64,000 bases of DNA from Desulfosporosinus sp. (GTDB taxonomy: Bacteria; Bacillota; Desulfitobacteriia; Desulfitobacteriales; Desulfitobacteriaceae): NCBI GenBank assembly GCA_003513495.1, contig DOPM01000028.1:1-64000 (forward strand), given 5' to 3'. Each line of letters opens with the position of its first letter. The first letter of the stretch is position 1. A program made the position numbers and the translations under genes. Below are positions 51,192 through 60,309 of the stretch, one piece after another. The notes under the pieces are model-generated. The model had not been told where the DNA came from, searched no databases, and saw only the letters and a program-made list of their open reading frames with translations.

Positions 51192-52013
51192 CTACTTCTG
51201 ACATCTAAAACAATATACCGTCGTACGACCTGCCAGACGAATGCGTTCTAGCGTCTGCCCACAGGCCTTGCAGGGTTCCCCGCCCCGCCCGTACACTTGT
51301 AGGGCCTGTTCAAAGGATCCTTTTTCTCCATTGGCATCCCGATAATCCCGAAAAGAAGTGCCCTGAGCATCGATTCCTGCTTGAAGCACATTTTTAATAG
51401 CGCCATGGAGTCTTAAGATTTCCTCCTCCGTTAAGGTGTCTACTCTTCGTTCAGGAGATATTCCTGCCTGAAAAAGAGATTCATCAACATAAATGTTACC
51501 CAAACCTGCCAGGACGTGCTGATCGAGCAAGGCTGCTTTTATAGAGAGTGTTTTCTTCCCAAAACGTTCTTTCAAAACTTCGGGTGTGAATTCTGACTGC
51601 AAGGGCTCAGGACCTAGTTTACACAAGGATGATCCACTAATACACAGCGGAGTGGGTATGGCCTGAATACGTCCAAATTTCCGCACATCTGAAAAATGTA
51701 CTTCTCCATGTTCCAATCGAAATACTACGTGAGTATGCTTCTCTGGTTCTTGGCTTTCGGTGTAGTAATTCAAGCGCCCGGTCATCCTCATATGCGCTAT
51801 TAATGTTAAATCTTCATCCAAGCGAATTAAAAGGTATTTACCACGGCGGTCTATGGTTTTGATTTTCCGTCCGGTGACTAAAGCCTCAAACGTCTGGTTT
51901 TCCCAACCACAGACTGCAGAGGACCAGATAAGTCTAACTTCTTTAATCTCTAAACCAATAACGTGCTGGGCTAATGTCCTTCGAATCGTTTCGACTTCAG
52001 GTAGTTCTGGCAT
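51192..52013 (-). CDS. mutM: formamidopyrimidine-DNA glycosylase
   Basis: 273 residues. PELPEVETIRR is the N-terminus with catalytic Pro and Glu after Met removal; LAGLGNIYVDESLF is the helix-two-turn-helix; the C-terminal zinc finger has C-x-x-C twice (CKACGQTL, CFRCQK). It removes oxidised purines. Ten bases follow the polA stop, as in the polA-mutM arrangement of Bacilli. Confidence 0.97.
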   Translation of the reverse strand: MPELPEVETIRRTLAQHVIGLEIKEVRLIWSSAVCGWENQTFEALVTGRKIKTIDRRGKYLLIRLDEDLTLIAHMRMTGRLNYYTESQEPEKHTHVVFRLEHGEVHFSDVRKFGRIQAIPTPLCISGSSLCKLGPEPLQSEFTPEVLKERFGKKTLSIKAALLDQHVLAGLGNIYVDESLFQAGISPERRVDTLTEEEILRLHGAIKNVLQAGIDAQGTSFRDYRDANGEKGSFEQALQVYGRGGEPCKACGQTLERIRLAGRTTVYCFRCQK

Positions 52014-52022
52014 GTTCTTTCC

Positions 52023-54653
52023 TCATTCCTTAACCATCGGCTTAAACGGTTGCATATCATACCAATTTGGTCCAACCTTGCAGTCCACCGTCATTGGTAC
52101 AGACAGTGGAAAGGCATTTTCCATTTTATCTTTTAGCATGTTGGCAACCTTCTCCAGATCCTCAGGTGCCACCTGAAGCAAAAGTTCGTCGTGGACTTGG
52201 AGAAGCATTGCCGCTCTATAGGGGGCCAATCCTTCCGCTACTTTAATCATAGCTAATTTCATAATATCCGCTGCTGTACCCTGCACCGGTGTGTTCATCG
52301 CAATACGTTCTCCAAATTGACGTTTAACACGGTTGGAGTGAAGCAACTCTGGAATGCGCCGCAGTCTATTTAATAAGGTTCGAACTTGTCCCTCTTTTTT
52401 GGCCTGCGTCACGACGTCTTCCAGATATCGTTTGACTCCACCATAGCGTTCAAAATATTGCTCAATATAGAACTTCGATTCTTTGCGAGGTATTCCTAGG
52501 TCCCTGGAAAGGCCAAACTCTGTTAAACCGTATACCAGTCCAAAATTAACCGCTTTGGCACTTCTTCGCATGTCCGAGGTCACTTCATCAAGTGAAATAC
52601 CAAAGACTTCTGCTGCGGTTCGAGTGTGGACATCCTGTCCTAAGGCGAATGATTCACATAAAAGGGGGTCTTGAGAATAGTGGGCTAATATTCGAAGCTC
52701 AATTTGTGAATAATCAGCAGATAGCAACACCCATTCAGGTTCCGTTGGATGAAAGACTTTTCTTAGTAGGCGTCCCTGCTCAAGCCGAATCGGGATGTTC
52801 TGTAAATTAGGTTCCGTACTCGATAAACGACCGGTTGTCGTTACAGTTTGTTGAAAGGTGGTGTGAATCCGGCCTTCCTTTGCTTGAGCAAGAAGACCAT
52901 TTACATAAGTAGACATCAATTTATTCAACTGCCGATAGTCGAGGATCTTTGCTACTACGGGGTGAGCTGTTCGAAGTTCTTCTAAGGTCTCCGCATCCGT
53001 GGAATAACCCGTTTTTGTCTTTTTCGCCGTCGGCAGGCCTAACTTCTCAAAAAGAATGGTTCCCAACTGTTTAGGAGAATTAATATTGAAAGTTTCCTCA
53101 GCAAGGGCATAGATCTCCTGCTCTAACTGTCTTAGAGTCAGACTTATTCCTTCACCAAACGTTTTTAATTGCTCAGAATCAACCCCAATTCCATGCTTTT
53201 CCACTTCTGCGAGCACTAAGCTTAAGGGTTCTTCGATGTTATGAAGCAGTTCCGAAAGGCCCAGAGCGTTTATTTCTTCTTCGAACTTAGGAGCAACTTG
53301 AGCCAAGGCTGCTGCTTCTTCAGCAATGTTCTCGAAAACCGCTTGATTAGGAAAATACTCTTTGACTAGATCTAAGGGAGCAAATTTCGGGCGTGAAGAT
53401 TGAATTAAATATGATGCTAAGCTTAGATCTAAAGCAAGTCCCTTTAAGGCTGCACCTTCATTAGCTAGCAATAGGGCCACGGTTTTGCTGTCCGCTAAGG
53501 TTTTAGGAACCTGATTACTTCCCATCAATTTGAGCCATGCTTCAAATACCTTCGTAGATATCATTGTTCGCGTTAGCGTAAACTTCTGGCCTTGGGTAGC
53601 CACTCCCCATTCCAACCAGCGACCCCCTTGTAACCCGGTTCCCTCGTATCTGCAGGCTAAGGTGAGTGGGGTGTTTTTAGCTTGCCATTCTTCAATCTGG
53701 GCAAGCCATCCCTCTTCTGTCAATATACGTTCAGGCCAGCTTTCTAATACCTGGTCCGGGCTTCCATTAGGAATCTCTTCCTCATCCTTATGCCGTTCTT
53801 GCCACAAACGAGTTACATTTTTGAGATCATATTTTTGCAAGACAGGAAGTACTTTAATCGCAGTGGAACGACGATAAACAAAATCATCGCTAGAAAATTC
53901 TAGAGGAACCTCAGTCAACATTGTTGCTAACTTTTTGCTGAGAATCGCCTGATCAGTATATTCCTTTAGATTGCTTTGCACCTTTTTCCCAGAAACTTTA
54001 TCAACATTCTCTAAAACCCCTTCGACGGTTTCAAATTCCCAAAGTAGTTTCAGTGCCGTCTTTTCGCCGATCCCCGGTACTCCAGGGATATTATCCGAGG
54101 TGTCACCCATCAAACCTTTGAGATCAATGATTTGATGAGGACGCAGTTGGTAACGTTCCCATAAGGCCGTTTCATCATAACGTTCGACTTCGCTAATCCC
54201 TTTCTTAGTAAGGAAAATATTCGTCCTAGGTGAAATAAGTTGCAAGGCATCTTTATCCCCTGTATAAATCTGAATTTCCATACCTTGGGCTTCTGCTTGT
54301 TTCGTTATTGCGGCAATTAGATCATCCGCTTCATAACCAGCCAGCTCGAGCATGGGTACGTCCATTTCTTTAAGAATTTCTTTCAGGTAATCAAATTGTG
54401 AGCGCAGTCCCTCAGGGGTTTCTTTGCGCTGCGCTTTATAACCGGCATACTGCTCAATCCGCACGGTTGCCTTTGTTTTATCGAAAGCCACCACCCAATA
54501 ATCTGGATGTTGCTCTTGTTCTAATCTAAAGAGCATGGTCAGAAAACCATGCAGAACATTTGTTGGTCTCCCATCGGCTGTAGTTAACGGTGGGAGAGCA
54601 TAAAAGGCGCGATTCGCAAGGCTGTTTCCGTCTAAAATCACCATCCGCGGCAT
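52023..54653 (-). CDS. polA: DNA polymerase I
   Basis: 876 residues from ATG 54653 (GGGGG eight bases upstream). The 5'-3' exonuclease (1-290) has LDGNSLANRAFYALPP and GLMGDTSDNIPGVPGIGEK; the polymerase (about 470-876) has DYSQIELRILAHYS, SAKAVNFGLVYGLTEFGLS and MLLQVHDELL. The middle domain (about 310-465) lacks a visible D-x-E start motif (it reads LACRYEG), so proofreading is probably absent, as in Bacillus stearothermophilus Pol I. Confidence 0.97.
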   Translation of the reverse strand: MPRMVILDGNSLANRAFYALPPLTTADGRPTNVLHGFLTMLFRLEQEQHPDYWVVAFDKTKATVRIEQYAGYKAQRKETPEGLRSQFDYLKEILKEMDVPMLELAGYEADDLIAAITKQAEAQGMEIQIYTGDKDALQLISPRTNIFLTKKGISEVERYDETALWERYQLRPHQIIDLKGLMGDTSDNIPGVPGIGEKTALKLLWEFETVEGVLENVDKVSGKKVQSNLKEYTDQAILSKKLATMLTEVPLEFSSDDFVYRRSTAIKVLPVLQKYDLKNVTRLWQERHKDEEEIPNGSPDQVLESWPERILTEEGWLAQIEEWQAKNTPLTLACRYEGTGLQGGRWLEWGVATQGQKFTLTRTMISTKVFEAWLKLMGSNQVPKTLADSKTVALLLANEGAALKGLALDLSLASYLIQSSRPKFAPLDLVKEYFPNQAVFENIAEEAAALAQVAPKFEEEINALGLSELLHNIEEPLSLVLAEVEKHGIGVDSEQLKTFGEGISLTLRQLEQEIYALAEETFNINSPKQLGTILFEKLGLPTAKKTKTGYSTDAETLEELRTAHPVVAKILDYRQLNKLMSTYVNGLLAQAKEGRIHTTFQQTVTTTGRLSSTEPNLQNIPIRLEQGRLLRKVFHPTEPEWVLLSADYSQIELRILAHYSQDPLLCESFALGQDVHTRTAAEVFGISLDEVTSDMRRSAKAVNFGLVYGLTEFGLSRDLGIPRKESKFYIEQYFERYGGVKRYLEDVVTQAKKEGQVRTLLNRLRRIPELLHSNRVKRQFGERIAMNTPVQGTAADIMKLAMIKVAEGLAPYRAAMLLQVHDELLLQVAPEDLEKVANMLKDKMENAFPLSVPMTVDCKVGPNWYDMQPFKPMVKE

Positions 54654-54794
54654 CCTAAAAACCCCCAATCTTTCTCAGTTAACTATATCATACCCACTAC
54701 TTTCTAACAAATAATAGAGGTACCTGGGGGACTTCGAATCAGGATGGAAACCCTTCTCCTATAAATTCTTGTACTAAATCTCTGTCTGAATGGA

Positions 54795-54830
54795 TTGACT
54801 ACTGCTTAATACATGGTACGATTAAGCAGT
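54795..54830 (+). promoter_or_regulatory. palindromic operator over the EamA-gene promoter
   Basis: ACTGCTTAAT (54801-54810) and ATTAAGCAGT (54821-54830) are perfect 10-bp arms with a 10-base gap. TTGACT (54795-54800) and TACGAT (54817-54822), 16 bases apart, overlap it as a promoter. It probably regulates the EamA transporter gene; no regulator is adjacent. Confidence 0.6.
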
Positions 54831-54865
54831 TGGGATATTTTTGTGTAAATAGGAGATGTGTATCC

Positions 54866-55792
54866 GTGTCCGATAAACAAGTCCGTCTGCTCATGGTGCT
54901 GACCAGTATCCTCTGGTCTGGCGCCTTTATAACGGGAAAATTTTCTGTTCAAGAGTTTCCACCCTTTGCCCTGACCTTCTTCCGTTTTCTCTTCGCCCTG
55001 CCCTTTATTTTTACAATCTTGTACCTGAAGGAGCCGAAAAACCTTTTCCCCCATGGTAAGCAATGGCCGCCATTACTCTTTCTAGGATTCATCGGAACCT
55101 TTTGCTATCACGCCTTATTTTTCACTTCCCTGAACTATACCACGGCGATCAATTCATCACTCATTGGTGCTATTAATCCCATGGTCACCGCACTTCTAGC
55201 CGCTGCTTTTTTTAGCGAGCATTTAACTCCTTTAAGAATCGTTGGAATTTTTCTATCCTTCGGTGGTGTTTTTCTCTTTATTACCAATGGAGATATGCTG
55301 TTGATCTCTCAATTTCAAATGAATCATGGCGATTTTCTGATGCTTATCGGGGTCTTTTGCTTTTCACTATATTCTCTACTTAGTCGTCGGTATATGAAAC
55401 ACTATCAACTGACACCGTTCATGGTCATTGCCTATACATTCTTAACTTGTGTAGTTATTTCTATTCCTTTCGTCATATGGGAAAACCCATCCTCCTATCT
55501 ATCGACAACCACAGCAAGAGGATGGCTGTCCATCTTGTATATGAGCGTATTTGCCTCAGTATTGGGTTACCTTTTCCAGGCGATTGCTATTCAACGCATT
55601 GGTGCTCCTGGCACTGCGGTTTTTATTAATTTAGTCCCTATCTTTACAATTATCCAGTCTGTGACAATTTTAGGAGAAACCATTACACTTATAAAATTAA
55701 TCTGTGCTGCCATCGTAATTATTGGCGTTTACTTAGCAACACGACCGGAATCAAGCAATAACCCTATAAAGGTCCAAAGTCAGTTTAGTTAA
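54866..55792 (+). CDS. EamA/DMT-family transporter
   Basis: 308 residues from GTG 54866 with AGGAG ten bases upstream. Ten membrane segments in two EamA repeats: LTSILWSGAFITGKF opens the first, and GDFLMLIGVFCFSLYSLLSR the second, the RhaT/YdcZ-like drug/metabolite arrangement. Likely exports an amino-acid-like or other metabolite; substrate unknown. The promoter carries a perfect palindrome. Confidence 0.88.
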   Translation: MSDKQVRLLMVLTSILWSGAFITGKFSVQEFPPFALTFFRFLFALPFIFTILYLKEPKNLFPHGKQWPPLLFLGFIGTFCYHALFFTSLNYTTAINSSLIGAINPMVTALLAAAFFSEHLTPLRIVGIFLSFGGVFLFITNGDMLLISQFQMNHGDFLMLIGVFCFSLYSLLSRRYMKHYQLTPFMVIAYTFLTCVVISIPFVIWENPSSYLSTTTARGWLSILYMSVFASVLGYLFQAIAIQRIGAPGTAVFINLVPIFTIIQSVTILGETITLIKLICAAIVIIGVYLATRPESSNNPIKVQSQFS

Positions 55793-55837
55793 CTGACATC
55801 ACGATTTAAGTAAGTTTTTGAAAAAGAGGGGTTTATT

Positions 55838-56827
55838 ATGGAGTCCATTCTGGTATCCGGGGGAGCCGGATATATCGGCAGTCATACTGTTAAAACATTG
55901 TTAGAGCAAAGTTATAAACCAGTCGTTCTTGATAACTTAGTGACAGGACATCGACAATCGGTCCCGAGAGATGTTCCCTTTTACCAGGGAGACATAGCAG
56001 ATTCACGTCTAGTTCGAAAGGTCGTAGAACAAGAGCGAATCAGTGCCGTTATCCATTTTGCGGCTCGAAGCTTGGTTGGGGAATCCGCAGAAAAACCAGA
56101 CCTTTATTTCGAAGAAAATACTGCTAAAACAAATCGCTTTGTAAGTTCGCTCCTTGAGGCCGGGGTGAAACGAATCATTTTTTCCTCTACAGCAGCAACT
56201 TATGGGATTCCGGAAGAAGTACCTATTCCGGAAAGTGCACCTACAACTCCAATTAATCCTTACGGGTTCTCTAAGCTCATGATCGAACAATCCTTTTCCT
56301 GGTTAGAGAAGGCCTATGGCCTTGAGTGGATTGCTCTGCGCTATTTTAATGCCGCCGGTGCAGCTTTAGATAGTTCTCTAGGAGAAGACCATTTTCCTGA
56401 AACTCACTTAATTCCTCTGATCTTGAAGACAGCATTGGGACAACGAGAGACTATAAGTATCTTTGGTACAGATTATTCCACACCGGATGGAACGTGTATC
56501 AGAGATTATATTCATGTCCTTGACTTGGCAAAGGCTCATATTTTAGCCTTAGAAGCATTAGGGAAAGGGATAGGTAGCGGAGTTTATAATGTGGGCACGG
56601 GTTCAGGGTATAGCGTCAGAGAGGTCATTGAAACCGCTCGCCTAGTCACAGGCCGAGGGATTCCGGTGCTTGAATCCCCTCGCCGACCGGGTGATCCAGA
56701 TATACTCGTAGCCAAAGTTGAAAAGATTCAACACTCTCTGGGATGGACGCCCCAGTATAGTTCCCTAGAACAGATAATAAAAAGCGCCTGGGCCTGGCAC
56801 TTAGGTCATCCCAATGGATTTGAATAA
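55838..56827 (+). CDS. galE: UDP-glucose 4-epimerase
   Basis: 329 residues. ILVSGGAGYIGSHTVKTLL is the NAD loop; FSSTAATYG and NPYGFSKLMIEQ are the catalytic Ser/Thr and YxxxK; FNAAGA and RDYIHVLDLA are family blocks. It interconverts UDP-glucose and UDP-galactose for cell-surface polymers. AAAGAGGGG precedes the ATG; a terminator follows. Confidence 0.95.
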   Translation: MESILVSGGAGYIGSHTVKTLLEQSYKPVVLDNLVTGHRQSVPRDVPFYQGDIADSRLVRKVVEQERISAVIHFAARSLVGESAEKPDLYFEENTAKTNRFVSSLLEAGVKRIIFSSTAATYGIPEEVPIPESAPTTPINPYGFSKLMIEQSFSWLEKAYGLEWIALRYFNAAGAALDSSLGEDHFPETHLIPLILKTALGQRETISIFGTDYSTPDGTCIRDYIHVLDLAKAHILALEALGKGIGSGVYNVGTGSGYSVREVIETARLVTGRGIPVLESPRRPGDPDILVAKVEKIQHSLGWTPQYSSLEQIIKSAWAWHLGHPNGFE

Positions 56828-56839
56828 TAATAAACCCTG

Positions 56840-56874
56840 AAAGGTAGCCGATTCAATTTACACGGCTACCTTTT
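56840..56874 (+). terminator. terminator of galE
   Basis: AAAGGTAGCCG pairs with CGGCTACCTTTT, followed by TTTCTT-like sequence. Confidence 0.9.
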
Positions 56875-57115
56875 CTTCTACTTGATTCGAATATTAAATT
56901 CATCCACTATTCGACTTGGAAAATCTTGAATTTGGAAGGTGATTGGGGATAGGAAGGACGTTCTACCTGGAAGAAAAAATTTAAGAGTTTGATCATAGCT
57001 TTGGTTAATTAGTCTCATTCAGTAAGTAAATAAGAACTTTCATAATAAACTATTAAGTTCATTTTTGGCACTTGATCGTTGTATAATAGGCGTAAAAACA
57101 TTAGAGGTGTTAAAA

Positions 57116-57499
57116 ATGTGCATAGAATCTGACGATAAGGCAGAGATGATTAAAACGTGTCAAGCTATCTTAGAATTATGTGATAAGCCTTTTGTCTGGG
57201 AAGAAGAAGGTACGTATCAATATGGGAATTATAAAAAGCCTTTTAATCTTGTTCTACCGCATCAAAAAATAGATCACGAGTTACATAGTTTATTGGAAAA
57301 AATCACAGGCTCCGGCTATTTATACGATCAGATTAATATGACTTGCACTCTTGATGAAGAATGGGTTGAATCAGGAACCTACGGTTTAGATAGAGATTTT
57401 AGCTGTGTCTTTCAAAAATATTCCCTAAAACCTGAATATGTAGAGGAAGTCAAAACCTATTTTAATCAACGTCTTAGCGAATTGAAGAAAAGCAACTAA
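57116..57499 (+). CDS. 127-residue protein of unknown function
   Basis: From ATG 57116 with AGAGGTG upstream. WEEEGTYQYGNYKKPFNLVL and EEWVESGTYGLDRDF stand out. Mostly acidic, no signal peptide or membrane segment. No family recognised. Followed by a terminator at 57538. Confidence 0.5.
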   Translation: MCIESDDKAEMIKTCQAILELCDKPFVWEEEGTYQYGNYKKPFNLVLPHQKIDHELHSLLEKITGSGYLYDQINMTCTLDEEWVESGTYGLDRDFSCVFQKYSLKPEYVEEVKTYFNQRLSELKKSN

Positions 57500-57537
57500 T
57501 AAATTTTGACTTCAAGGACTTTCATAAATAAGAAATA

Positions 57538-57571
57538 CAAAAACAGAACGGCAAAGCCCGTTCTGTTTTTA
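57538..57571 (+). terminator. terminator of the 127-residue gene
   Basis: AAAACAGAACGGC pairs with GCCCGTTCTGTTTT; T-run follows. Confidence 0.9.
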
Positions 57572-57644
57572 TCTAATTGCAATACATATAATTATTAAAC
57601 CATTTAAATTAAAGTTTTAAAGATTAGTTCCATAAATAAGTAAA

Positions 57645-57788
57645 ATGCTACGTCTTTTACTATACATGTCTTTGTTATGAAAGAGAACTCAAGGGCTAAG
57701 TCATCCTGAAGGAGGCAAGACTGAAGGATCTAGATCCTTCGCTGCGCTCAGGATGATATGAGTGAAAGAGGACCCTAAAGTTATAGTT
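57645..57788. repeat. dispersed repeat, copy 3
   Basis: Core 57733-57788 (GATCCTTCGCTGCGCTCAGG to GACCCTAAAGTTATAGTT), about 93% identical to the other two. Here TCATCCTGA (57701-57709) and TCAGGATGA (57748-57756) form an inverted repeat within the element, and the far-left part resembles copy 1 (ATGCTACG..TCTTTT). The right end lies 15 bases before the tRNA-Leu terminator stem (57804). Confidence 0.8.
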
Positions 57789-57798
57789 TCTGATACAT

Positions 57799-57822
57799 CA
57801 AAAAAGGCCCGAAGGCCTTATA
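57799..57822 (-). terminator. terminator of tRNA-Leu
   Basis: AAGGCCC-GAA-GGCCTT stem read leftward, followed by TTTTTT, a few bases past the encoded CCA end of tRNA-Leu. Confidence 0.8.
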
Positions 57823-57829
57823 TTTACTG

Positions 57830-57915
57830 TGGTGGGCGAGGGGGGACTTGAACCCCCACATACTCACATATATCGGATTTTGAGACCGACGCGTCTGCCA
57901 TTCCGCCACTCGCCC
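57830..57915 (-). tRNA. tRNA-Leu (CAA)
   Basis: 86 bases with an encoded CCA end. Acceptor arm GGGCGAG/CTCGCCC, D-arm with TGGCGGAATGGCAGACGCG, anticodon loop CTCAAAA (anticodon CAA, U33 and A37-A38 typical), a long variable arm as in leucine tRNAs, and T-arm GGGGGTTCAAGTCCCCCC. It reads UUG codons. Confidence 0.95.
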
Positions 57916-58014
57916 ATATTTAGTTCCGCCTGATGAATAACGGCGACTTAGATATAATAACACTAATCTAAAGACTTAGTCAAGCCCTTTTGCTAAATTA
58001 ATCCGATATCTAAT

Positions 58015-58133
58015 TGCCACTTAATGCCCCCGCTTCCGTTAAGCGATGGAATAAGTGGCACTAGGACCCTGGATAACATATTCCGACAGCCACGGATGGC
58101 TTAGGGCCGCGGTGCCATGAATGGCAGGATCGG
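58015..58133. other. nested-hairpin region after accA
   Basis: TGCCACTTA (58015-58023) and TAAGTGGCA (58052-58060) form an outer stem that encloses CGCTT-CCGTT-AAGCG. Next to it are CCACGGATGGC and GCCATGAATGGC palindromes and GGATGGCTTAGGGCCGCGG, which resembles GGATGGCATAGGGCGGTGC inside the proC-leader element. No open frame. Probably a GC-rich repeat element, perhaps also an accA 3' structure. Confidence 0.45.
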
Positions 58134-59135
58134 CTAAGATTCAGTTGAGACATCTGAATCAAGCATATTGTTAATATCTGCAGTTTCTTGAAAAACTCCA
58201 ATAGCCCTCAGCTTCTGGTATCGCTGATCGCGGAGCGCCTCTGGACTTTCTAAACGCAGTCTTACAAGATACTTGGAAATCACCTGGGAGAGTTCCTCCG
58301 CGGTTTGATGAAGGTTATTATGTGCCCCGCCTTGTGGCTCACGTACCAACTCATCTGCAACTCCGAGTCTTAATAGATCCTGTGCCGTAAATTTTAGAGC
58401 GGCTGCGGCTTCTTTCGCTTTAGTCGTATCCTTCCAGAGAATAGAAGCGCAACTTTCTGGAGCAATTACTGAGTAAAAGGAATTCTCAAGCATTAGAAGT
58501 ACATTGCCCACCCCAAGAGCAAGGGCACCACCGCTTCCACCTTCTCCGATAACTGTACTGATCACTGGCACGTGATAACCCGACGTTGCAAGCAGACAAC
58601 GAGCAATAGCTTCACCCTGTCCTCGCTCTTCAGCTCCCAAATCACAAGCCGCTCCAGGTGTATCGATGAATGTCAGAATCGGACGCCCGAACTTTTCTGC
58701 TTGATCCATTAGACGTACCGCTTTACGATACCCTTCCGGATGTGGCATTCCAAAATTACGCTTAATGTTTTCTTTCGTATCTTTACCTTTTACTTGGGCT
58801 ATGACGGTTACAGGCATCCCATGAAAAAGCGCGATTCCACCGGCAATGGAACGGTCATCGGCAAAGAGTCTGTCCCCTTTAAGTTCTATGAAATCCTCAA
58901 ACAACAGGGGCGCATAATCATAGAAATTTGGCCGCTCTGAATGTCTGGCGATTTGGACTTTCTGCCAGGGTTCAAGGTTGCCATAGATTTCCTTTTTCAA
59001 AAGAGCCGCTTTCTTTTCAAGGGTTGACACTTCTTGAGAAAGGTCAATTCCCTTGTCCGCCGAAAACTTCTGAATTTCCGCTATTTTAAGTTCTAATTCT
59101 GCGATTGGTTTTTCAAATTCAAACAGTTGTGCCAT
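58134..59135 (-). CDS. accA: acetyl-CoA carboxylase carboxyltransferase alpha subunit
   Basis: 333 residues. FIDTPGAACDLGAEERGQGEAIA, split here by the length rule, holds the carboxybiotin oxyanion region, and IGEGGSGGALALGVGNVLLM the second. N-terminal helical part (FEKPIAELELKIAEIQ) is typical. Start overlaps the accD end by 17 bases, indicating coupled translation. Confidence 0.97.
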   Translation of the reverse strand: MAQLFEFEKPIAELELKIAEIQKFSADKGIDLSQEVSTLEKKAALLKKEIYGNLEPWQKVQIARHSERPNFYDYAPLLFEDFIELKGDRLFADDRSIAGGIALFHGMPVTVIAQVKGKDTKENIKRNFGMPHPEGYRKAVRLMDQAEKFGRPILTFIDTPGAACDLGAEERGQGEAIARCLLATSGYHVPVISTVIGEGGSGGALALGVGNVLLMLENSFYSVIAPESCASILWKDTTKAKEAAAALKFTAQDLLRLGVADELVREPQGGAHNNLHQTAEELSQVISKYLVRLRLESPEALRDQRYQKLRAIGVFQETADINNMLDSDVSTES

Positions 59136-60039
59136 ACCGAGCCCCTTCCTGATGGTACCGCAGTAAACGTGCTAAAACGGGCCGCATTTGATTACGCGCC
59201 ACGATCAGATCAATTGAACCGTGTTCTTGGTTGAATTCAGCCGTTTGAGCTCCGGCTGGAAGCTCTTGTCTCATCGTCTGCTTGATGACACGTGGTCCCG
59301 TAAACCCGATTAAAGCATTAGGTTCAGAAATCATAATATCTCCCAGTGAAGCATAGCTGGCAGTTACACCACCGAAGGTGGGATCAGTAACTACAGAAAT
59401 ATATAATAAATGGTTCTCTGCTAATTTTCCTAAAGCCGCACTCGTTTTTGCCATTTGATAAAGGGAAAGAATGCCTTCTTGCATCCTAGCTCCTCCGGAA
59501 GTTGAAAATATAACTACCGGCAACCTCAATTTAATCGCCCGCTCAATAGCTCGGGTAATTTTTTCTCCCACTACTGAGCCCATGCTTCCCATCATAAAGC
59601 CTGCTTCATTAATGGCGATTACAAAAGGAACGCCCTCTATTTTAGCACGACCCGTCAGTACCCCTTCTGCCATACCGGACTTTTCCTGGGCCTCAGAAAT
59701 TTTTTCATCATAGCCAGGAAAATCTAAGGAATCTTGAGTTTTTAAGTCGGCATCCCACTCTTCAAAGGAATCTTCGTCTACTAATAATTTCAGTCGTAGA
59801 GTAGCTGAAATTCTAAAATGATGCTCACAAGTTGTACAAACTCTCGAATTCTCCTCGAGATTTTTATTGAAGAGAACTTCCCCACACTTTGGACATTTAA
59901 CCCAAAGACCATCAGGTAGTTCTTTCTTAGTTACAATCCCAGGTTCTTCTTGAGGTACGACCTCAGATGGTCTACGGTCCAGGTTCTGACCAGATTTAAT
60001 CGTTACATACTTTGTCTTCCTGAATATATCCTTAAACAT
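59119..60039 (-). CDS. accD: acetyl-CoA carboxylase carboxyltransferase beta subunit
   Basis: 306 residues. Zinc ribbon CPKCGEVLF .. CTTCEHHF (about 48-78), and GGARMQEGILSLYQMAKTSAAL as the crotonase-like active region. With AccA it transfers carboxyl from biotin to acetyl-CoA. Its ATG follows the stop of the 66-residue gene by two bases (TAACTATG), GGGGAG upstream. Biotin carboxylase and AccB are not in the window. Confidence 0.97.
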   Translation of the reverse strand: MFKDIFRKTKYVTIKSGQNLDRRPSEVVPQEEPGIVTKKELPDGLWVKCPKCGEVLFNKNLEENSRVCTTCEHHFRISATLRLKLLVDEDSFEEWDADLKTQDSLDFPGYDEKISEAQEKSGMAEGVLTGRAKIEGVPFVIAINEAGFMMGSMGSVVGEKITRAIERAIKLRLPVVIFSTSGGARMQEGILSLYQMAKTSAALGKLAENHLLYISVVTDPTFGGVTASYASLGDIMISEPNALIGFTGPRVIKQTMRQELPAGAQTAEFNQEHGSIDLIVARNQMRPVLARLLRYHQEGARYGTTV

Positions 60040-60041
60040 AG

Positions 60042-60242
60042 TTAGCTCCCCATCGCGCCAGTTATAATTTCATGTGCTTCTTCGGCTTCAGATTCCGGTA
60101 CAAGGATTTCGACTGAAGCATGCTCACCGAGATGCGCCGAACCGATCGGGCGAAGCTGAACAAGCATTCCTTCATCGGTGAGGATTTTCTTATACTTTTC
60201 TGCAATTAACTTATTGGGAGCAATATAAATGACCGTCCACAT
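60042..60242 (-). CDS. DUF2007-like small protein
   Basis: 66 residues, beta-alpha-beta: WTVIYIAPNKLIAEKYKKIL .. EGMLVQLRPIG .. VEILVPESEAEEAHEII. DUF2007 (putative signal-transducing) proteins share this layout. GGGGGA upstream of the ATG. Tightly coupled to accD. Confidence 0.75.
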   Translation of the reverse strand: MWTVIYIAPNKLIAEKYKKILTDEGMLVQLRPIGSAHLGEHASVEILVPESEAEEAHEIITGAMGS

Positions 60243-60309
60243 TTGTAAAATCCCCCTTATTAAATCGATTTATGATATCACAGCCCTTCTAATTCTGCAA
60301 GAAATGGGC

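Noticed and set aside
57781..57963. 60-codon frame over the tRNA gene
   Set aside because: It is a by-product of tRNA-Leu on the same strand.
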